Shown in pieces: positions 8,039 to 17,157 of a stretch of 64,000 nt of DNA. The stretch is from Eubacteriales bacterium. GTDB taxonomy: Bacteria > Bacillota > Clostridia > Lachnospirales > Lachnospiraceae. The first letter of the stretch is position 1; every line of letters begins with the position of its first letter. Made by a program: the position numbers and the translations under genes. The stretch spans positions 1 to 64,000 of the forward strand of contig JAUNHC010000027.1 in NCBI GenBank assembly GCA_030524175.1, in the 5' to 3' direction. Under the pieces are notes generated by a model, which saw nothing but the letters and a program-made list of their open reading frames with translations, was not told the DNA's origin and ran no database searches.

Positions 8039-9800
8039 AACAGGCATTATCTACGGTGTAAACGGCCCTGTCATTTACCTGAAAGGCGATCCGGGGTTCA
8101 AAATTTCAGAAATGGTATATGTAGGACCTGAGAAGCTGGTAGGTGAAGTCATCGGCCTGAAAAAAGGCATGACCACTATCCAGGTTTTTGAGGAAACTAC
8201 AGGGCTGAAGCCGGGTGAAACCGTTGTGGGGACCGGCGATGCAATTTCCGTTATCTTAGGACCCGGAATCATCCATAACATTTTCGACGGCATCCAGCGC
8301 CCGCTGGAGGAAATAGCTAAATCCTCGGGCAAATATATATCCAGAGGTGTAAGTGTCAATTCCCTGGACACTGATAAGAAATGGGATGTACACATAACTG
8401 TAAAGACAGGCGACGTGGTAGGACCCGGTACTATTATTGCAGAAACACAGGAAACAGACTCTATCCTGCACAAATCTATGGTTCCTCCGAATATTCCGGA
8501 GGGAACAGTGGTCAGCACAGTACCTGATGGCTCCTACACGATCCTTGACCCCATAGTAACTATAGAGCTTACCGACGGCAGCCAGAAAGAGCTGTGCCTT
8601 GCACAGAAATGGCCCATCCGTATTCCCCGTCCCACGCATCAGAGATTTCCTGCAAGTGTGCCTCTGATAACCGGACAGCGTATTCTTGATACGCTCTTCC
8701 CTATTGCCAAAGGCGGTACTGCAGCCGTACCCGGAGGTTTCGGAACCGGCAAGACCATGACGCAGCATCAGATAGCCAAGTGGTCAGATGCCGATATCAT
8801 CATTTATATCGGCTGCGGTGAACGTGGAAATGAAATGACACAGGTACTGGAGGATTTCAGCAAACTGATCGACCCTAAATCCGGCAATCTTATGATGGAC
8901 CGTACTACCCTCATCGCCAATACTTCCAACATGCCTGTTGCTGCCCGTGAGGCATCCATTTATACAGGTGTGACACTTGCAGAGTATTACCGTGATATGG
9001 GGTATGATGTGGCTATTATGGCAGACTCCACCTCCCGTTGGGCAGAAGCCCTCCGCGAGCTGTCGGGACGTCTGGAAGAAATGCCGGCGGAAGAAGGCTT
9101 TCCGGCTTATCTGGCCTCCAAGCTCTCTGCTTTCTATGAGCGTGCCGGTATGATGCAGAATTTAAACGGAACGGAAGGCTCTGTGTCTATCATCGGAGCT
9201 GTTTCCCCTCAGGGCGGCGACTTTTCCGAGCCTGTGACTCAGAATACAAAACGTTTTGTTCGGTGCTTCTGGGGACTTGACAAGTCCCTTGCCTATGCCC
9301 GGCATTTTCCGGCCATCCACTGGCTTACAAGCTACAGTGAGTACCTTGAGGATTTAAGCCCTTGGTACAGGAATCACGTATCTCCTAAATTTGTCTCTGA
9401 CAGAAATCAGATCATGGCGATCCTGAACCAGGAGAGTTCCCTGATGGAAATTGTAAAATTAATTGGAAGTGATGTGCTGCCTGACGACCAGAAGCTCACT
9501 CTGGAAATTGCAAGAGTTATCCGTCTTGGTTTCCTGCAGCAAAATGCCTTCCATCCTGAGGATACCTGCGTACCTATGGAAAAACAGTTTGAAATGATGG
9601 AGATCATCCTTTACCTTTATGAGAAAGCCCGTGCACTTGTGAACAGAGGCATGCCAGTATCTGTTCTCAAGGAGGATAATATCTTTGAACGTATTATCTC
9701 CATTAAATATGATGTGTCCAATAAAGAGCTTGACAGATTTGCTGATTACAAAAACGATATTGATAACTTCTATAACAATGTATTAGAAAGAAACGGCTAA
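8031..9800 (+). CDS. ntpA: V/A-type ATPase catalytic subunit A
   Basis: Product is 589 aa, standard for A subunits with the non-homologous insert (about residues 110-185). The Walker A motif is GGFGTGKT at 235-242. The catalytic glutamate lies in GCGERGNE (about residue 264), and [14 protein letters not shown] is the Walker B region. It hydrolyses or synthesises ATP in the A3B3 head. It overlaps ntpE by eight bases and ends 16 bases before ntpB. Confidence 0.97.
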   Translation: MSKTGIIYGVNGPVIYLKGDPGFKISEMVYVGPEKLVGEVIGLKKGMTTIQVFEETTGLKPGETVVGTGDAISVILGPGIIHNIFDGIQRPLEEIAKSSGKYISRGVSVNSLDTDKKWDVHITVKTGDVVGPGTIIAETQETDSILHKSMVPPNIPEGTVVSTVPDGSYTILDPIVTIELTDGSQKELCLAQKWPIRIPRPTHQRFPASVPLITGQRILDTLFPIAKGGTAAVPGGFGTGKTMTQHQIAKWSDADIIIYIGCGERGNEMTQVLEDFSKLIDPKSGNLMMDRTTLIANTSNMPVAAREASIYTGVTLAEYYRDMGYDVAIMADSTSRWAEALRELSGRLEEMPAEEGFPAYLASKLSAFYERAGMMQNLNGTEGSVSIIGAVSPQGGDFSEPVTQNTKRFVRCFWGLDKSLAYARHFPAIHWLTSYSEYLEDLSPWYRNHVSPKFVSDRNQIMAILNQESSLMEIVKLIGSDVLPDDQKLTLEIARVIRLGFLQQNAFHPEDTCVPMEKQFEMMEIILYLYEKARALVNRGMPVSVLKEDNIFERIISIKYDVSNKELDRFADYKNDIDNFYNNVLERNG

Positions 9801-9816
9801 GGAGGCGAAGTTTATA

Positions 9817-11199
9817 ATGGCAATTGAATATTTAGGCTTAAGCGAAATAAACGGCCCTCTGGTAGTTCTGGAAGGTGTAAAAAATGCTTCCTACGAGGAA
9901 ATCGTAGAATTCCGTATGGATGACGGAACTCAGAAAATCGGCCGTATTGTAGAAATTTATGAGGGCAGGGCTGTGATCCAGGTGTTCGAGGGCACAGACA
10001 ATATGTCTCTTGGAAACACACACACACGTCTTACCGGACACCCTATGACCATCGGTCTTTCCCCTGAAATACTGGGCCGTACCTTCAACGGTATCGGCCA
10101 GCCAATTGACGGCCTTGGGGAGATTACCCCTGAGGTAAGCCTCAACATCAACGGTTTGCCATTGAATCCGGTAACCCGTGAATATCCGCGAAATTATATT
10201 AACACAGGTATTTCAGCCATTGACGGCCTCACCACCTTGATCCGCGGGCAGAAGCTTCCTATCTTCTCAGGCAACGGTCTTCCCCACGATAAGCTGGCAG
10301 CACAGATCGTACAGCAGGCATCTCTGGGCGGAGACTCCAACGACAACTTCGCCATTGTATTTGCCGCCATGGGTGTAAAATACGATGTCGCTGAATTCTT
10401 CCGGAGAACCTTCGAGGAGAGCGGAGCCTCAGACCATGTTGTCATGTTCCTTAATCTTGCCAATGACCCTGTGGTTGAGCGTCTTCTCACACCGAAAATC
10501 GCACTGACAGCAGCAGAATATCTGGCCTTTGAAAAAGGAATGCATATTCTTGTTATTTTAACAGATATTACATCCTTCTGTGAGGCTATGCGTGAAGTTT
10601 CTTCCTCAAAAGGAGAAATCCCCTCCAGAAAAGGATACCCGGGCTACCTGTACAGCGAGCTTGCAACACTGTATGAACGCGCGGGCATTGTAAGAGGAGG
10701 CAGCGGATCAGTTACTCAGATCCCCATCCTCACGATGCCTAATGACGATATCACTCATCCGATCCCTGACTTGACCGGATATATCACAGAGGGACAGATT
10801 GTTCTTGACAGAGCACTGCACGGCCAGGCTGTGTACCCGCCCATCAATGTACTTCCCTCACTGTCACGTCTTATGAAGGACGGTATCGGGGAAGGCTTTA
10901 CAAGGGCTGACCACCAGGATGTGGCAAACCAGCTTTTCTCCTGCTACGCTAAGGTGGGGGATGCCAGGGCCTTGGCATCTGTTATCGGAGAGGACGAACT
11001 TTCTCCTCTTGACAAACGTTACCTTGTATTCGGAAAAGCCTTTGAGGCAGAATTCGTGGGCCAGGCAGAAAACGAGAACAGAACTATCACCGAAACACTT
11101 GATAAGGGCTGGGAGCTTCTTGGTTTACTTCCCAGAGAAGAACTTGACCGAATTGACACTAAAGTACTTGACCAATATTACCGGGAAACCGTCCGCTAA
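9817..11199 (+). CDS. ntpB: V/A-type ATPase non-catalytic subunit B
   Basis: Product is 460 aa. It has the B-type fold with a degenerate nucleotide loop ([10 protein letters not shown], about 151-160) in place of a full Walker A motif, plus the B signatures [19 protein letters not shown] and REGYPG-like [21 protein letters not shown]. It alternates with A in the head. The start follows AAGGAGGCGAAG. It is 63 bases upstream of ntpD. Confidence 0.96.
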   Translation: MAIEYLGLSEINGPLVVLEGVKNASYEEIVEFRMDDGTQKIGRIVEIYEGRAVIQVFEGTDNMSLGNTHTRLTGHPMTIGLSPEILGRTFNGIGQPIDGLGEITPEVSLNINGLPLNPVTREYPRNYINTGISAIDGLTTLIRGQKLPIFSGNGLPHDKLAAQIVQQASLGGDSNDNFAIVFAAMGVKYDVAEFFRRTFEESGASDHVVMFLNLANDPVVERLLTPKIALTAAEYLAFEKGMHILVILTDITSFCEAMREVSSSKGEIPSRKGYPGYLYSELATLYERAGIVRGGSGSVTQIPILTMPNDDITHPIPDLTGYITEGQIVLDRALHGQAVYPPINVLPSLSRLMKDGIGEGFTRADHQDVANQLFSCYAKVGDARALASVIGEDELSPLDKRYLVFGKAFEAEFVGQAENENRTITETLDKGWELLGLLPREELDRIDTKVLDQYYRETVR

Positions 11200-11262
11200 A
11201 TGTCCGGCGGCAGCCTTTTCAGGACCGCTGGGGCAGACCGGAAATTAAAGTGAGGTGATTTC

Positions 11263-11886
11263 ATGGATCCTAATACCTTTCCCACAAAGGGGAATCTCAT
11301 TCTTGCTAAGAATTCACTGCTTCTTTCCCGGCAGGGATTTGAGCTGATGGATAAGAAGCGTAACATCCTTATCCGCGAATTGATGGAGCTTATCGACCAG
11401 GCCAAGGATATCCAGACCCAGATAGATGAAACCTTCCGTACAGCTTATGCGGCGCTTCAGAAGGCTAATATGGAAATCGGCATTGCCTTTGTCCAGCAGA
11501 TTTCCTATACCGTACCTATCGAAAATTCTATCCGGATCAAAACCAGAAGTGTTATGGGAACGGAAATTCCGCTGATAGAATATGATAAAACCAGCAATCG
11601 TCCGACCTATGCCTACTACAGCACGAAAATGTCCCTGGATGAAGCCAAGGCTGCATTTGAACGTGTAAAAGAGCTGTCCATCCGCCTGTCTATGGTTGAG
11701 AATGCCGCCATCAGGCTGGCTGCCAATATCAAAAAGACGCAGAAACGGGCTAACGCGCTGAAAAATATAACAATACCCAAGTTTGAAACTTTGACCAAGG
11801 ACATTACTAATGCCCTGGAGGAAAAAGAACGTGAAGAATTCACCAGACTGAAGGTAATCAAGAGAATGAAACAGAATAGTGGATAA
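11263..11886 (+). CDS. ntpD: V/A-type ATPase central shaft subunit D
   Basis: Product is 207 aa with long amino- and carboxy-terminal helices that form the antiparallel shaft. NTFPTKGNLILAKNSLLLSRQGFELMDKKRNIL at the start is diagnostic in form. It is the last gene of the operon and is followed by a terminator. Confidence 0.95.
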   Translation: MDPNTFPTKGNLILAKNSLLLSRQGFELMDKKRNILIRELMELIDQAKDIQTQIDETFRTAYAALQKANMEIGIAFVQQISYTVPIENSIRIKTRSVMGTEIPLIEYDKTSNRPTYAYYSTKMSLDEAKAAFERVKELSIRLSMVENAAIRLAANIKKTQKRANALKNITIPKFETLTKDITNALEEKEREEFTRLKVIKRMKQNSG

Positions 11887-11888
11887 TT

Positions 11889-11940
11889 AAAAAACTTCCT
11901 TCGCCAAAATACAACATTTGAGGCGATGGAAGTTTTTTTA
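11889..11940 (+). terminator. Terminator of the V/A-ATPase operon
   Basis: AAAACTTCC and GGAAGTTTT arms, with an additional CGCC/GGCG pair, enclose a short loop and are followed by a T run. Confidence 0.85.
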
Positions 11941-12190
11941 TATTTATTACGACAATGCAGGACTCTTTCCGTCATTGACAGAGCCGGTCAATCTTATCTT
12001 GACAGTATTCATCCGTAAATATTTTCTGAAAATAGCATAAATGATACCAGAATTTTATCTTTATATGAAAATATTCTATGATATTTAGAATTTGAAAATG
12101 TCAAGGGAATTTCTTATTTTTTTGTCGATTTTTGTAGATTCATTATATTTAACCAGAACATCTGTTTAAAAAATTATTATGTAAATCTGG

Positions 12191-12308
12191 TCATCCACAT
12201 CCTTTCCATGTGGATAATGTGGATAACTTTGTGTATAACTTTATTTTTCAACGTTTATCCCATCTTGAAAATGTGGAAAGTTATTGTATGTGAATTTGTA
12301 CAATCCAC
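12191..12308. promoter_or_regulatory. DnaA-box cluster between convergent genes
   Basis: Two perfect, directly adjacent DnaA boxes TGTGGATAA lie at 12209-12217 and 12218-12226. One-mismatch copies are TCATCCACA at 12191-12199 (opposite strand) and TGTGTATAA at 12230-12238. Weaker copies follow at about 12270 and 12300. The surrounding 11941-12358 is very AT-rich and contains no gene. No dnaA, dnaN or rpmH is nearby, so this is not evidently oriC. A DnaA-titrating or regulatory site is more likely. Confidence 0.6.
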
Positions 12309-12358
12309 ATTTCAAAGACAGGTTTTGTGCAATATGTCGAAACTTCTATTTTTTTCGA

Positions 12359-13159
12359 CTATTCTACGTATGTTCCAACAGCAGTTGGCTGACGGTAATC
12401 GTAATCGGAGATTTTTATTCCTGTGGCAGAGGTACTGGCGTGAATGATTTGACCGCCGCCGATATACAGAGCAACGTGGTCAATTCCATAATCGCCATAA
12501 AACACCAAATCCCCCGGCTCTATATCTTTCACATCCTTTTTGGCCGATGCGTCACACTGTGCCGCCGCCACACGGGGCAGCTCGTATCCGAATTCCTGAA
12601 ACACAGACATCACAAACCCGGAACAGTCAGCACCGTTTGTAAGACTTGTTCCCCCGTACACATAGGGATTTCCTTCAAACTGCAGAGCAAAATCCACAAT
12701 CTCCTGACGCTTGGCAAGACGTTCCTCCTCTGCCTTCTGCGCTGCGATTCTTGCCTCTTCCTCTGCTTTTCTTTTTTCTTCCTCGGCCTTTTTCTTTGCT
12801 TCCTCTGCTTTTCGTTTTTTCTCCTCTGCCTTACGCCGAGCTTCCTTTTCTTCTGCGGCCCTCTTTGCTGCCTCCTGTTCCTTCTGATACTTCTGTGCTT
12901 CCTCTTCTGTACGCTTTACCAGTTCATTGGCCAGAGCGCTGATATCACCCTCCTGGGTACCATCAGAAAACATATCTCCTGCATTAGAAGTCCCGCTCCT
13001 GTCACTGAAAGCACTGACACTGGAACCCGTCTGGCCGGCAGAGCCTGACCGGGCTGCGGCTGATCCGGATGTATCCGCCTTCCCGGCAAATACAGTCTGA
13101 GGACCAGCCGCAGCGAAGATTGCTAAAGTAAATATAAATGTTATTAATTTTTTCTTCAT
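12359..13159 (-). CDS. Secreted NlpC/P60 family peptidoglycan hydrolase
   Basis: Product is 266 aa. A signal peptide (MKKKLITFIFTLAIFAAAGP) is followed by a serine/glycine linker, a KAEE-rich coiled coil (about residues 80-150) and a C40 peptidase domain. The catalytic cysteine is in ADCSGF (about 179), and histidines are in DHVALYIGGG (about 228) and IIHAS (about 240). By family it cuts the stem peptide of peptidoglycan, usually gamma-D-Glu to diamino acid. The ATG at 13159 is preferred over a GTG at 13171 that sits on the ribosome binding site. It stands alone. Confidence 0.9.
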   Translation of the reverse strand: MKKKLITFIFTLAIFAAAGPQTVFAGKADTSGSAAARSGSAGQTGSSVSAFSDRSGTSNAGDMFSDGTQEGDISALANELVKRTEEEAQKYQKEQEAAKRAAEEKEARRKAEEKKRKAEEAKKKAEEEKRKAEEEARIAAQKAEEERLAKRQEIVDFALQFEGNPYVYGGTSLTNGADCSGFVMSVFQEFGYELPRVAAAQCDASAKKDVKDIEPGDLVFYGDYGIDHVALYIGGGQIIHASTSATGIKISDYDYRQPTAVGTYVE

Positions 13160-13336
13160 GATTCTATACACTCCTTTGATAGGTTGTTTTTAAATTATTA
13201 CGATATTATTACATCGTATTAAGTGTTTGTGTATAGTATCACATGTTTTTGGATTTGTCAAATTTTCAAGAAACATCTTAAGAAAGGAACGTAGGATAAA
13301 TTCACAGAACTAAGGCATATGAAACAGTAACTTAAA

Positions 13337-13375
13337 GGGCATCCTGAAAGTCACAAAATGACTTAAAGGGTGCCC
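13337..13375 (-). terminator. Terminator downstream of trxB
   Basis: GGGCA/TGCCC arms with an inner AAGTCA/TGACTT stem lie directly after the trxB stop. The T tract on the minus strand is short. Confidence 0.6.
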
Positions 13376-13386
13376 ACTTTTCTCAT

Positions 13387-14313
13387 CTACTTCTCTTGTG
13401 TCAGCAGATACTTCTGCACGGAAGAGACCGCATTGGCGCCGTCAGACACTGCTGTCACAACCTGCCTCAGTGCTTTGGTACGGATATCTCCGGCAGCAAA
13501 AATTCCTGGGGTACTTGTGATTCCTTCTTCTCCTGCCACAATGTAACCGGACTGGTCAAGCTTAACAATTTCTTTAAACAATTGTGTATTGGGGATAATC
13601 CCCACTGCGATAAATACTCCGTCAGTATGGATCACTTGTTCCTCATCTGTTTTTACATTACGGATTTTCAGCCCTGTAACCTGATCCTGGCCTTGAATTT
13701 CAAGAGGAACACTGTCCCATACCATCTCTACGTTTCCGCAGGCAAACAGACGCTCCTGGAGCACCTTGTCCGCACGCATTTCGTCACGGCGGTGTACCAC
13801 ATATACTTTTTTGCACACACGTGCCAGGAAAATGGCATCCTCCGCTGCCACGTTGCCTCCGCCTACCACTACAGTCACTCTGTCTTTGAAAAAAGCGCCG
13901 TCGCAGGTAGCACAGTAGGATACCCCCATACCACTCAGCTCTTCCTCACCGGGAATCCCAAGATGGCGGTGTGCAGCTCCAAAAGCCAGGATAAGTGTTC
14001 TGGCTCTGTATTCATGCTTTTTGGTCCGTATGATTTTTTCTGAACCTGCGTCCTCAATAGAAAGAACATTTTCCCTCTGAGATGCAATTCCCAGCTTCTG
14101 GGCATGAGCACCCATGGCCTCTCCCAAGTCCATACCTGTTATTCCAGGCATTCCCGGATAATTATCCACTTCGTAGGTATCATTAATCTGTCCTCCGGGC
14201 ACAAATTTCTTTTCCAGCCATATGGTATGCAGTTTGGCCCGTGCAGCGTAAATAGCAGCACTAATTCCGGCAGGACCGGCTCCCAGTATAGCTAAATCAT
14301 AAATTTCAGACAT
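13387..14313 (-). CDS. trxB: Thioredoxin reductase
   Basis: Product is 308 aa, the length of low-molecular-weight thioredoxin reductases. The FAD motif GAGPAG is at 11-16, the redox pair CATC at C134/C137, and the NAD(P)H motif VVVGGGNVAAEDA follows. The carboxy-terminal FAD motif is GIFAAGDIRTK. It reduces thioredoxin in the cytoplasm. No thioredoxin gene is adjacent. A promoter lies about 160 bases upstream. Confidence 0.95.
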   Translation of the reverse strand: MSEIYDLAILGAGPAGISAAIYAARAKLHTIWLEKKFVPGGQINDTYEVDNYPGMPGITGMDLGEAMGAHAQKLGIASQRENVLSIEDAGSEKIIRTKKHEYRARTLILAFGAAHRHLGIPGEEELSGMGVSYCATCDGAFFKDRVTVVVGGGNVAAEDAIFLARVCKKVYVVHRRDEMRADKVLQERLFACGNVEMVWDSVPLEIQGQDQVTGLKIRNVKTDEEQVIHTDGVFIAVGIIPNTQLFKEIVKLDQSGYIVAGEEGITSTPGIFAAGDIRTKALRQVVTAVSDGANAVSSVQKYLLTQEK

Positions 14314-14472
14314 AATTGTTCTCCTTTTCCAAATGTATTTTTATGGCAGTTTGTCCCATTGTCTCCCCAGTAATAAATCCCCCGCTGCTGCATCCTTCCC
14401 GCAGTATACAGGATTTTCAGCAATCCTCCTGACACCGGCATTATACCAATTAATTACTCAGTTTCTTTTTTC

Positions 14473-14501
14473 ATAATAGCATACAATCTCTAGTTTTCCA
14501 A
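14473..14501 (-). promoter_or_regulatory. Likely trxB promoter
   Basis: On the minus strand TTGGAA and TATTAT are separated by 17 bases. Confidence 0.55.
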
Positions 14502-14540
14502 TAAGATAGTAAAAACAGGTACACGCCGAAAGGATATCCT

Positions 14541-16373
14541 ATGTCCTTGAAATTCCCAAAATCCAGGAAGCCTATGTGGGCGGCCCTTTTTTTATGCCTG
14601 ACCCTGGTTATCGGTATTAGTATTGGCTATGTTACCAACCATGTATTCTCTGAAAATGCGAAATTTGAAAAATTTACAGAAGATATTTTTAAGCGTGAGG
14701 TTTCCGGCAGCACCTTGAACCTGCATTATTCTCTTGCCAACCCGGAAAAGCAGGGAATTTCCAGGCCGGAGGCAAGCTTAGGGACCATTGATACGGATAT
14801 GGAAAAAACATATAAGCTTTGTGAAGAATATGAAAATACCCTGAAAGGATTTTCTTATTCCAAACTTTCCCGGGACAATCAGCTTACTCTGGATATGCTT
14901 CTTTTGTACTTCCATACACAGCGTTCACTTGGTGATAATTATCTTCTGGAGGAGGTCCTTGGCCCAAGTCTGGGGATCCAGGCCCAGCTTCCTGTACTGC
15001 TGGCAGAATATGCCTTCTATGAAGACCAGGATATTGCGGATTATCTCAATCTGCTCTCCAGTGTTAAGCCTTATTTTGAAAGCATTCTGGCTTTTGAACA
15101 AAAAAAGTCTGAGGCAGGTGTCTTCATGAGTGACACTACTTTAGACAGGATTTTAAAACAGTGCAATGCTTTTATTGAAAATCCTGATTCCAATTATATG
15201 CTTGAAATTTTTCAGCAAAAACTGACGGACTACGGGAAATTTAATGAAAAGGACATTGCAGAGCTTACAAAGCGTCACAAAGAAATTCTTTTTGACCAGG
15301 TCATACCTGCCTATCAGGATCTGATAAACGGGCTGGAAAAGCTGAGAGGGACAGGAAAAAGCAGCCGCGGACTGGCAGCCTTCGAAGGGGGGCAGGAGTA
15401 TTACTTATATCTCCTGCAAAGCAAGGTTGGAACTTATGTGCCTGTTAAACAAATTGAGCAAAGACTTACCCGGCAGCTGATGGATGACTGCAAAGAGGTT
15501 AACCTTATGCTCCGGGAACAGCCGTCACTTTTGACAAAGCTTACAGGTGGCGCTGATCTGCCTGCAACAGAGCCGGAAAAAATCATGGAAATCCTTCAGT
15601 CACAGATGGGCAGCGACTTCCCGGAAATCGAGGAAACTCCATATGAGATCAGATATGTACATGAGTCTATGGAAGAGTATTTAAGTCCGGCTTTTTATCT
15701 GACACCTCCCTTGGATACAGGAAGTCCTAATGTAATTTATATTAACCGTTCCGGAAGAAGCTCTAACCTGGAATTATTCACCACCTTAGCCCATGAAGGA
15801 TTTCCAGGGCATCTGTACCAGACTGTTTCCTTCGGCCGCCAGGATCCGTCCCATATCCGCTATCTCATTGATTCCAGCGGTTATGTAGAAGGCTGGGCTA
15901 CCTATGTGGAATCTTATGCTTACGGCTATGCGGCAGCCCTGATGAATGATCCCTCTGCCGCTGATGTAACCCGCCTGGCATGGCTCAACCGAAGTGTCAA
16001 TCTGTGTATATATTCCCTGTTGGATATCGGGATTCATTACAGAGGATGGAATTCCGCCAGAACTGCTGATTTCCTGAGCGCATTCGGAATCAGAGATGCA
16101 GCTGTGGCCGGGGAAATTTACCAGTATATTGTAGAAACCCCTGCAAACTATCTCAAATACTACTGGGGTTACTTAAATTTCCTGGATCTGAAAACCTCAC
16201 AGCAGAAAAAATTAGGGGACAAATTTGATTTGAAAGAATTTCATCAAAAGATCCTTGAAATCGGGCCTGTACAGTTCCCGGTATTGGAAAAATACATAAA
16301 AAACGAAAAAACCGCTGACAAAAAAGAGGCACTGCTTTCGGGCAGTACCTCTTTTTTGCCGGCTTACAAATAG
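14541..16373 (+). CDS. DUF885 family metallopeptidase-like protein, membrane-anchored
   Basis: Product is 610 aa. One amino-terminal hydrophobic segment (about residues 12-33) follows basic residues, so the rest lies outside the membrane. The DUF885 signature AHEGFPGHLYQ supplies H418 and H424, and SGYVEGWATYVE supplies a third likely zinc ligand (E450). DUF885 members are treated as zinc peptidases; the natural substrate is unknown. The last codons contain a full hairpin with a T run. The stop overlaps the 3' end of the convergent MarR gene by ten bases. Confidence 0.85.
   Translation: MSLKFPKSRKPMWAALFLCLTLVIGISIGYVTNHVFSENAKFEKFTEDIFKREVSGSTLNLHYSLANPEKQGISRPEASLGTIDTDMEKTYKLCEEYENTLKGFSYSKLSRDNQLTLDMLLLYFHTQRSLGDNYLLEEVLGPSLGIQAQLPVLLAEYAFYEDQDIADYLNLLSSVKPYFESILAFEQKKSEAGVFMSDTTLDRILKQCNAFIENPDSNYMLEIFQQKLTDYGKFNEKDIAELTKRHKEILFDQVIPAYQDLINGLEKLRGTGKSSRGLAAFEGGQEYYLYLLQSKVGTYVPVKQIEQRLTRQLMDDCKEVNLMLREQPSLLTKLTGGADLPATEPEKIMEILQSQMGSDFPEIEETPYEIRYVHESMEEYLSPAFYLTPPLDTGSPNVIYINRSGRSSNLELFTTLAHEGFPGHLYQTVSFGRQDPSHIRYLIDSSGYVEGWATYVESYAYGYAAALMNDPSAADVTRLAWLNRSVNLCIYSLLDIGIHYRGWNSARTADFLSAFGIRDAAVAGEIYQYIVETPANYLKYYWGYLNFLDLKTSQQKKLGDKFDLKEFHQKILEIGPVQFPVLEKYIKNEKTADKKEALLSGSTSFLPAYK
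16319..16357. terminator. Bidirectional terminator inside the DUF885 3' coding end
   Basis: AAAAAAGAGG(C)ACTGC and GCAGTACCTCTTTTTT form a hairpin with A and T tracts on both sides, so it can serve both convergent genes. It lies entirely within codons of the DUF885 gene. Confidence 0.75.
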
Positions 16374-16801
16374 GTCCTGAAAAATTTCTGCAGCTTTAAA
16401 AGTGCATTTGTCAGCGCCTCTGTTTCTTGTGTGTTCAAGTCCTTCAAAACAGCCAGGATCATCTTGTCATGGAAAGTCCGGTGATGGTAATAAGCCTTCT
16501 CTCCCTTTGGAGAAAGAGAGATAAGGACTACTCTGCGGTCCTCCTGGCTGCGTACACGCTGGACATAGCCTTTCTTTACCAGATTATTGATGGCTATGGT
16601 GAGAGTACCCACAGTGACGGACAATGAACGTGCAACTGTGGACATGTTTTTTGCCTCCCGGATACCTATTGCTTCCAGGATATGCATATCATTGACCGAG
16701 ATATCTTTATATTCGGAGATGATCAGCGCTTTTTCCTCTATATCCATAATTTCATTAAATAAATTTACCAACACTTCATTAATCGTATCATAATGATTCA
16801 T
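16364..16801 (-). CDS. MarR family regulator, FabT-like
   Basis: Product is 145 aa, one winged helix-turn-helix domain. The stretches ISVNDMHILEAIG, VTVGTLTIAINNLVKKGYVQRVRSQEDRRVV and HHRTFHDKM resemble FabT, the repressor of type II fatty acid synthesis in streptococci. A TTTGA-N3-ACAAA palindrome in its own promoter resembles a FabT box and suggests autoregulation. No fab genes are in the window, so the target is inferred from similarity only. Its transcript would carry the structured leader at 16825-16922. The ATG follows AAGGAGG. Confidence 0.8.
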   Translation of the reverse strand: MNHYDTINEVLVNLFNEIMDIEEKALIISEYKDISVNDMHILEAIGIREAKNMSTVARSLSVTVGTLTIAINNLVKKGYVQRVRSQEDRRVVLISLSPKGEKAYYHHRTFHDKMILAVLKDLNTQETEALTNALLKLQKFFRTYL

Positions 16802-16824
16802 ACCGATCCTCCTTACCGTTATTA

Positions 16825-16922
16825 AGGAAAGCTACTCGCTCTACGGCTCCTTGTGGAACCTGCTTGACCTGAAGGTCAATCAGTAGCGGAAAGCTACTCG
16901 CTCTACGGCTCGTAGCTTTCCT
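16825..16922 (-). repeat. Structured repeat element, copy in the marR leader
   Basis: Read on the minus strand, arm GGAAAGCTAC pairs with GTAGCTTTCC around a 14-nt loop. A small hairpin TTGACCTTCAGGTCAA follows, then a second copy of the loop sequence and of the 3' arm GTAGCTTTCC. It ends about 10 bases before the MarR ribosome binding site. The partner copy at 17008-17103 differs almost only in the stem arms. Confidence 0.8.
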
Positions 16923-16941
16923 TCATTATACACTAATTTAA

Positions 16942-16954
16942 TTTGATATACAAA
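16942..16954. promoter_or_regulatory. Putative FabT-like operator
   Basis: TTTGATATACAAA is a near-perfect palindrome in the AT-rich segment between the two structured repeats, where the MarR gene promoter must lie. It resembles the TTTGA...TCAAA FabT box. Confidence 0.4.
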
Positions 16955-17007
16955 GTATTTTTTTTTAAATAATCTTTCTTTAGATAGTATAATTTGTTAT
17001 AATGAAG

Positions 17008-17103
17008 ATTAACTACGAGCCGTAGAGCGAGTAGTTAATCGCTACTGATTGACCTTCAGGTCAAGCAGGTTCCATCAGGAGCCGTAGAGCGAGTAGTTAA
17101 TCG
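17008..17103 (+). repeat. Structured repeat element, copy in the CapA gene leader
   Basis: Read on the plus strand, arm GATTAACTAC pairs with GTAGTTAATC around the same 14-nt loop as the copy at 16825-16922. The TTGACCTTCAGGTCAA hairpin and a second loop plus 3' arm follow. Outside the stem arms the two copies differ at about two positions. The changed arm bases are matched in all three arm copies. A TATAAT box at 16998-17003 lies just before it, so it probably forms part of the 5' leader. Confidence 0.8.
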
Positions 17104-17157
17104 CTGCAGTATGTTATACCAATAATGGCAAGGCCTTATGATACGAAGGAAAAAATA

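Noticed and set aside
11941-12358. Chromosome origin (oriC)
   Set aside because: DnaA boxes are present, but no dnaA, dnaN, rpmH or gyrase genes are near and the flanking genes are unrelated.
12284-13048. 254-aa open frame on the plus strand opposite the NlpC/P60 gene
   Set aside because: The minus strand has a signal peptide and complete catalytic motifs. The plus frame is a shadow of the low-complexity coiled coil and has no start signal.
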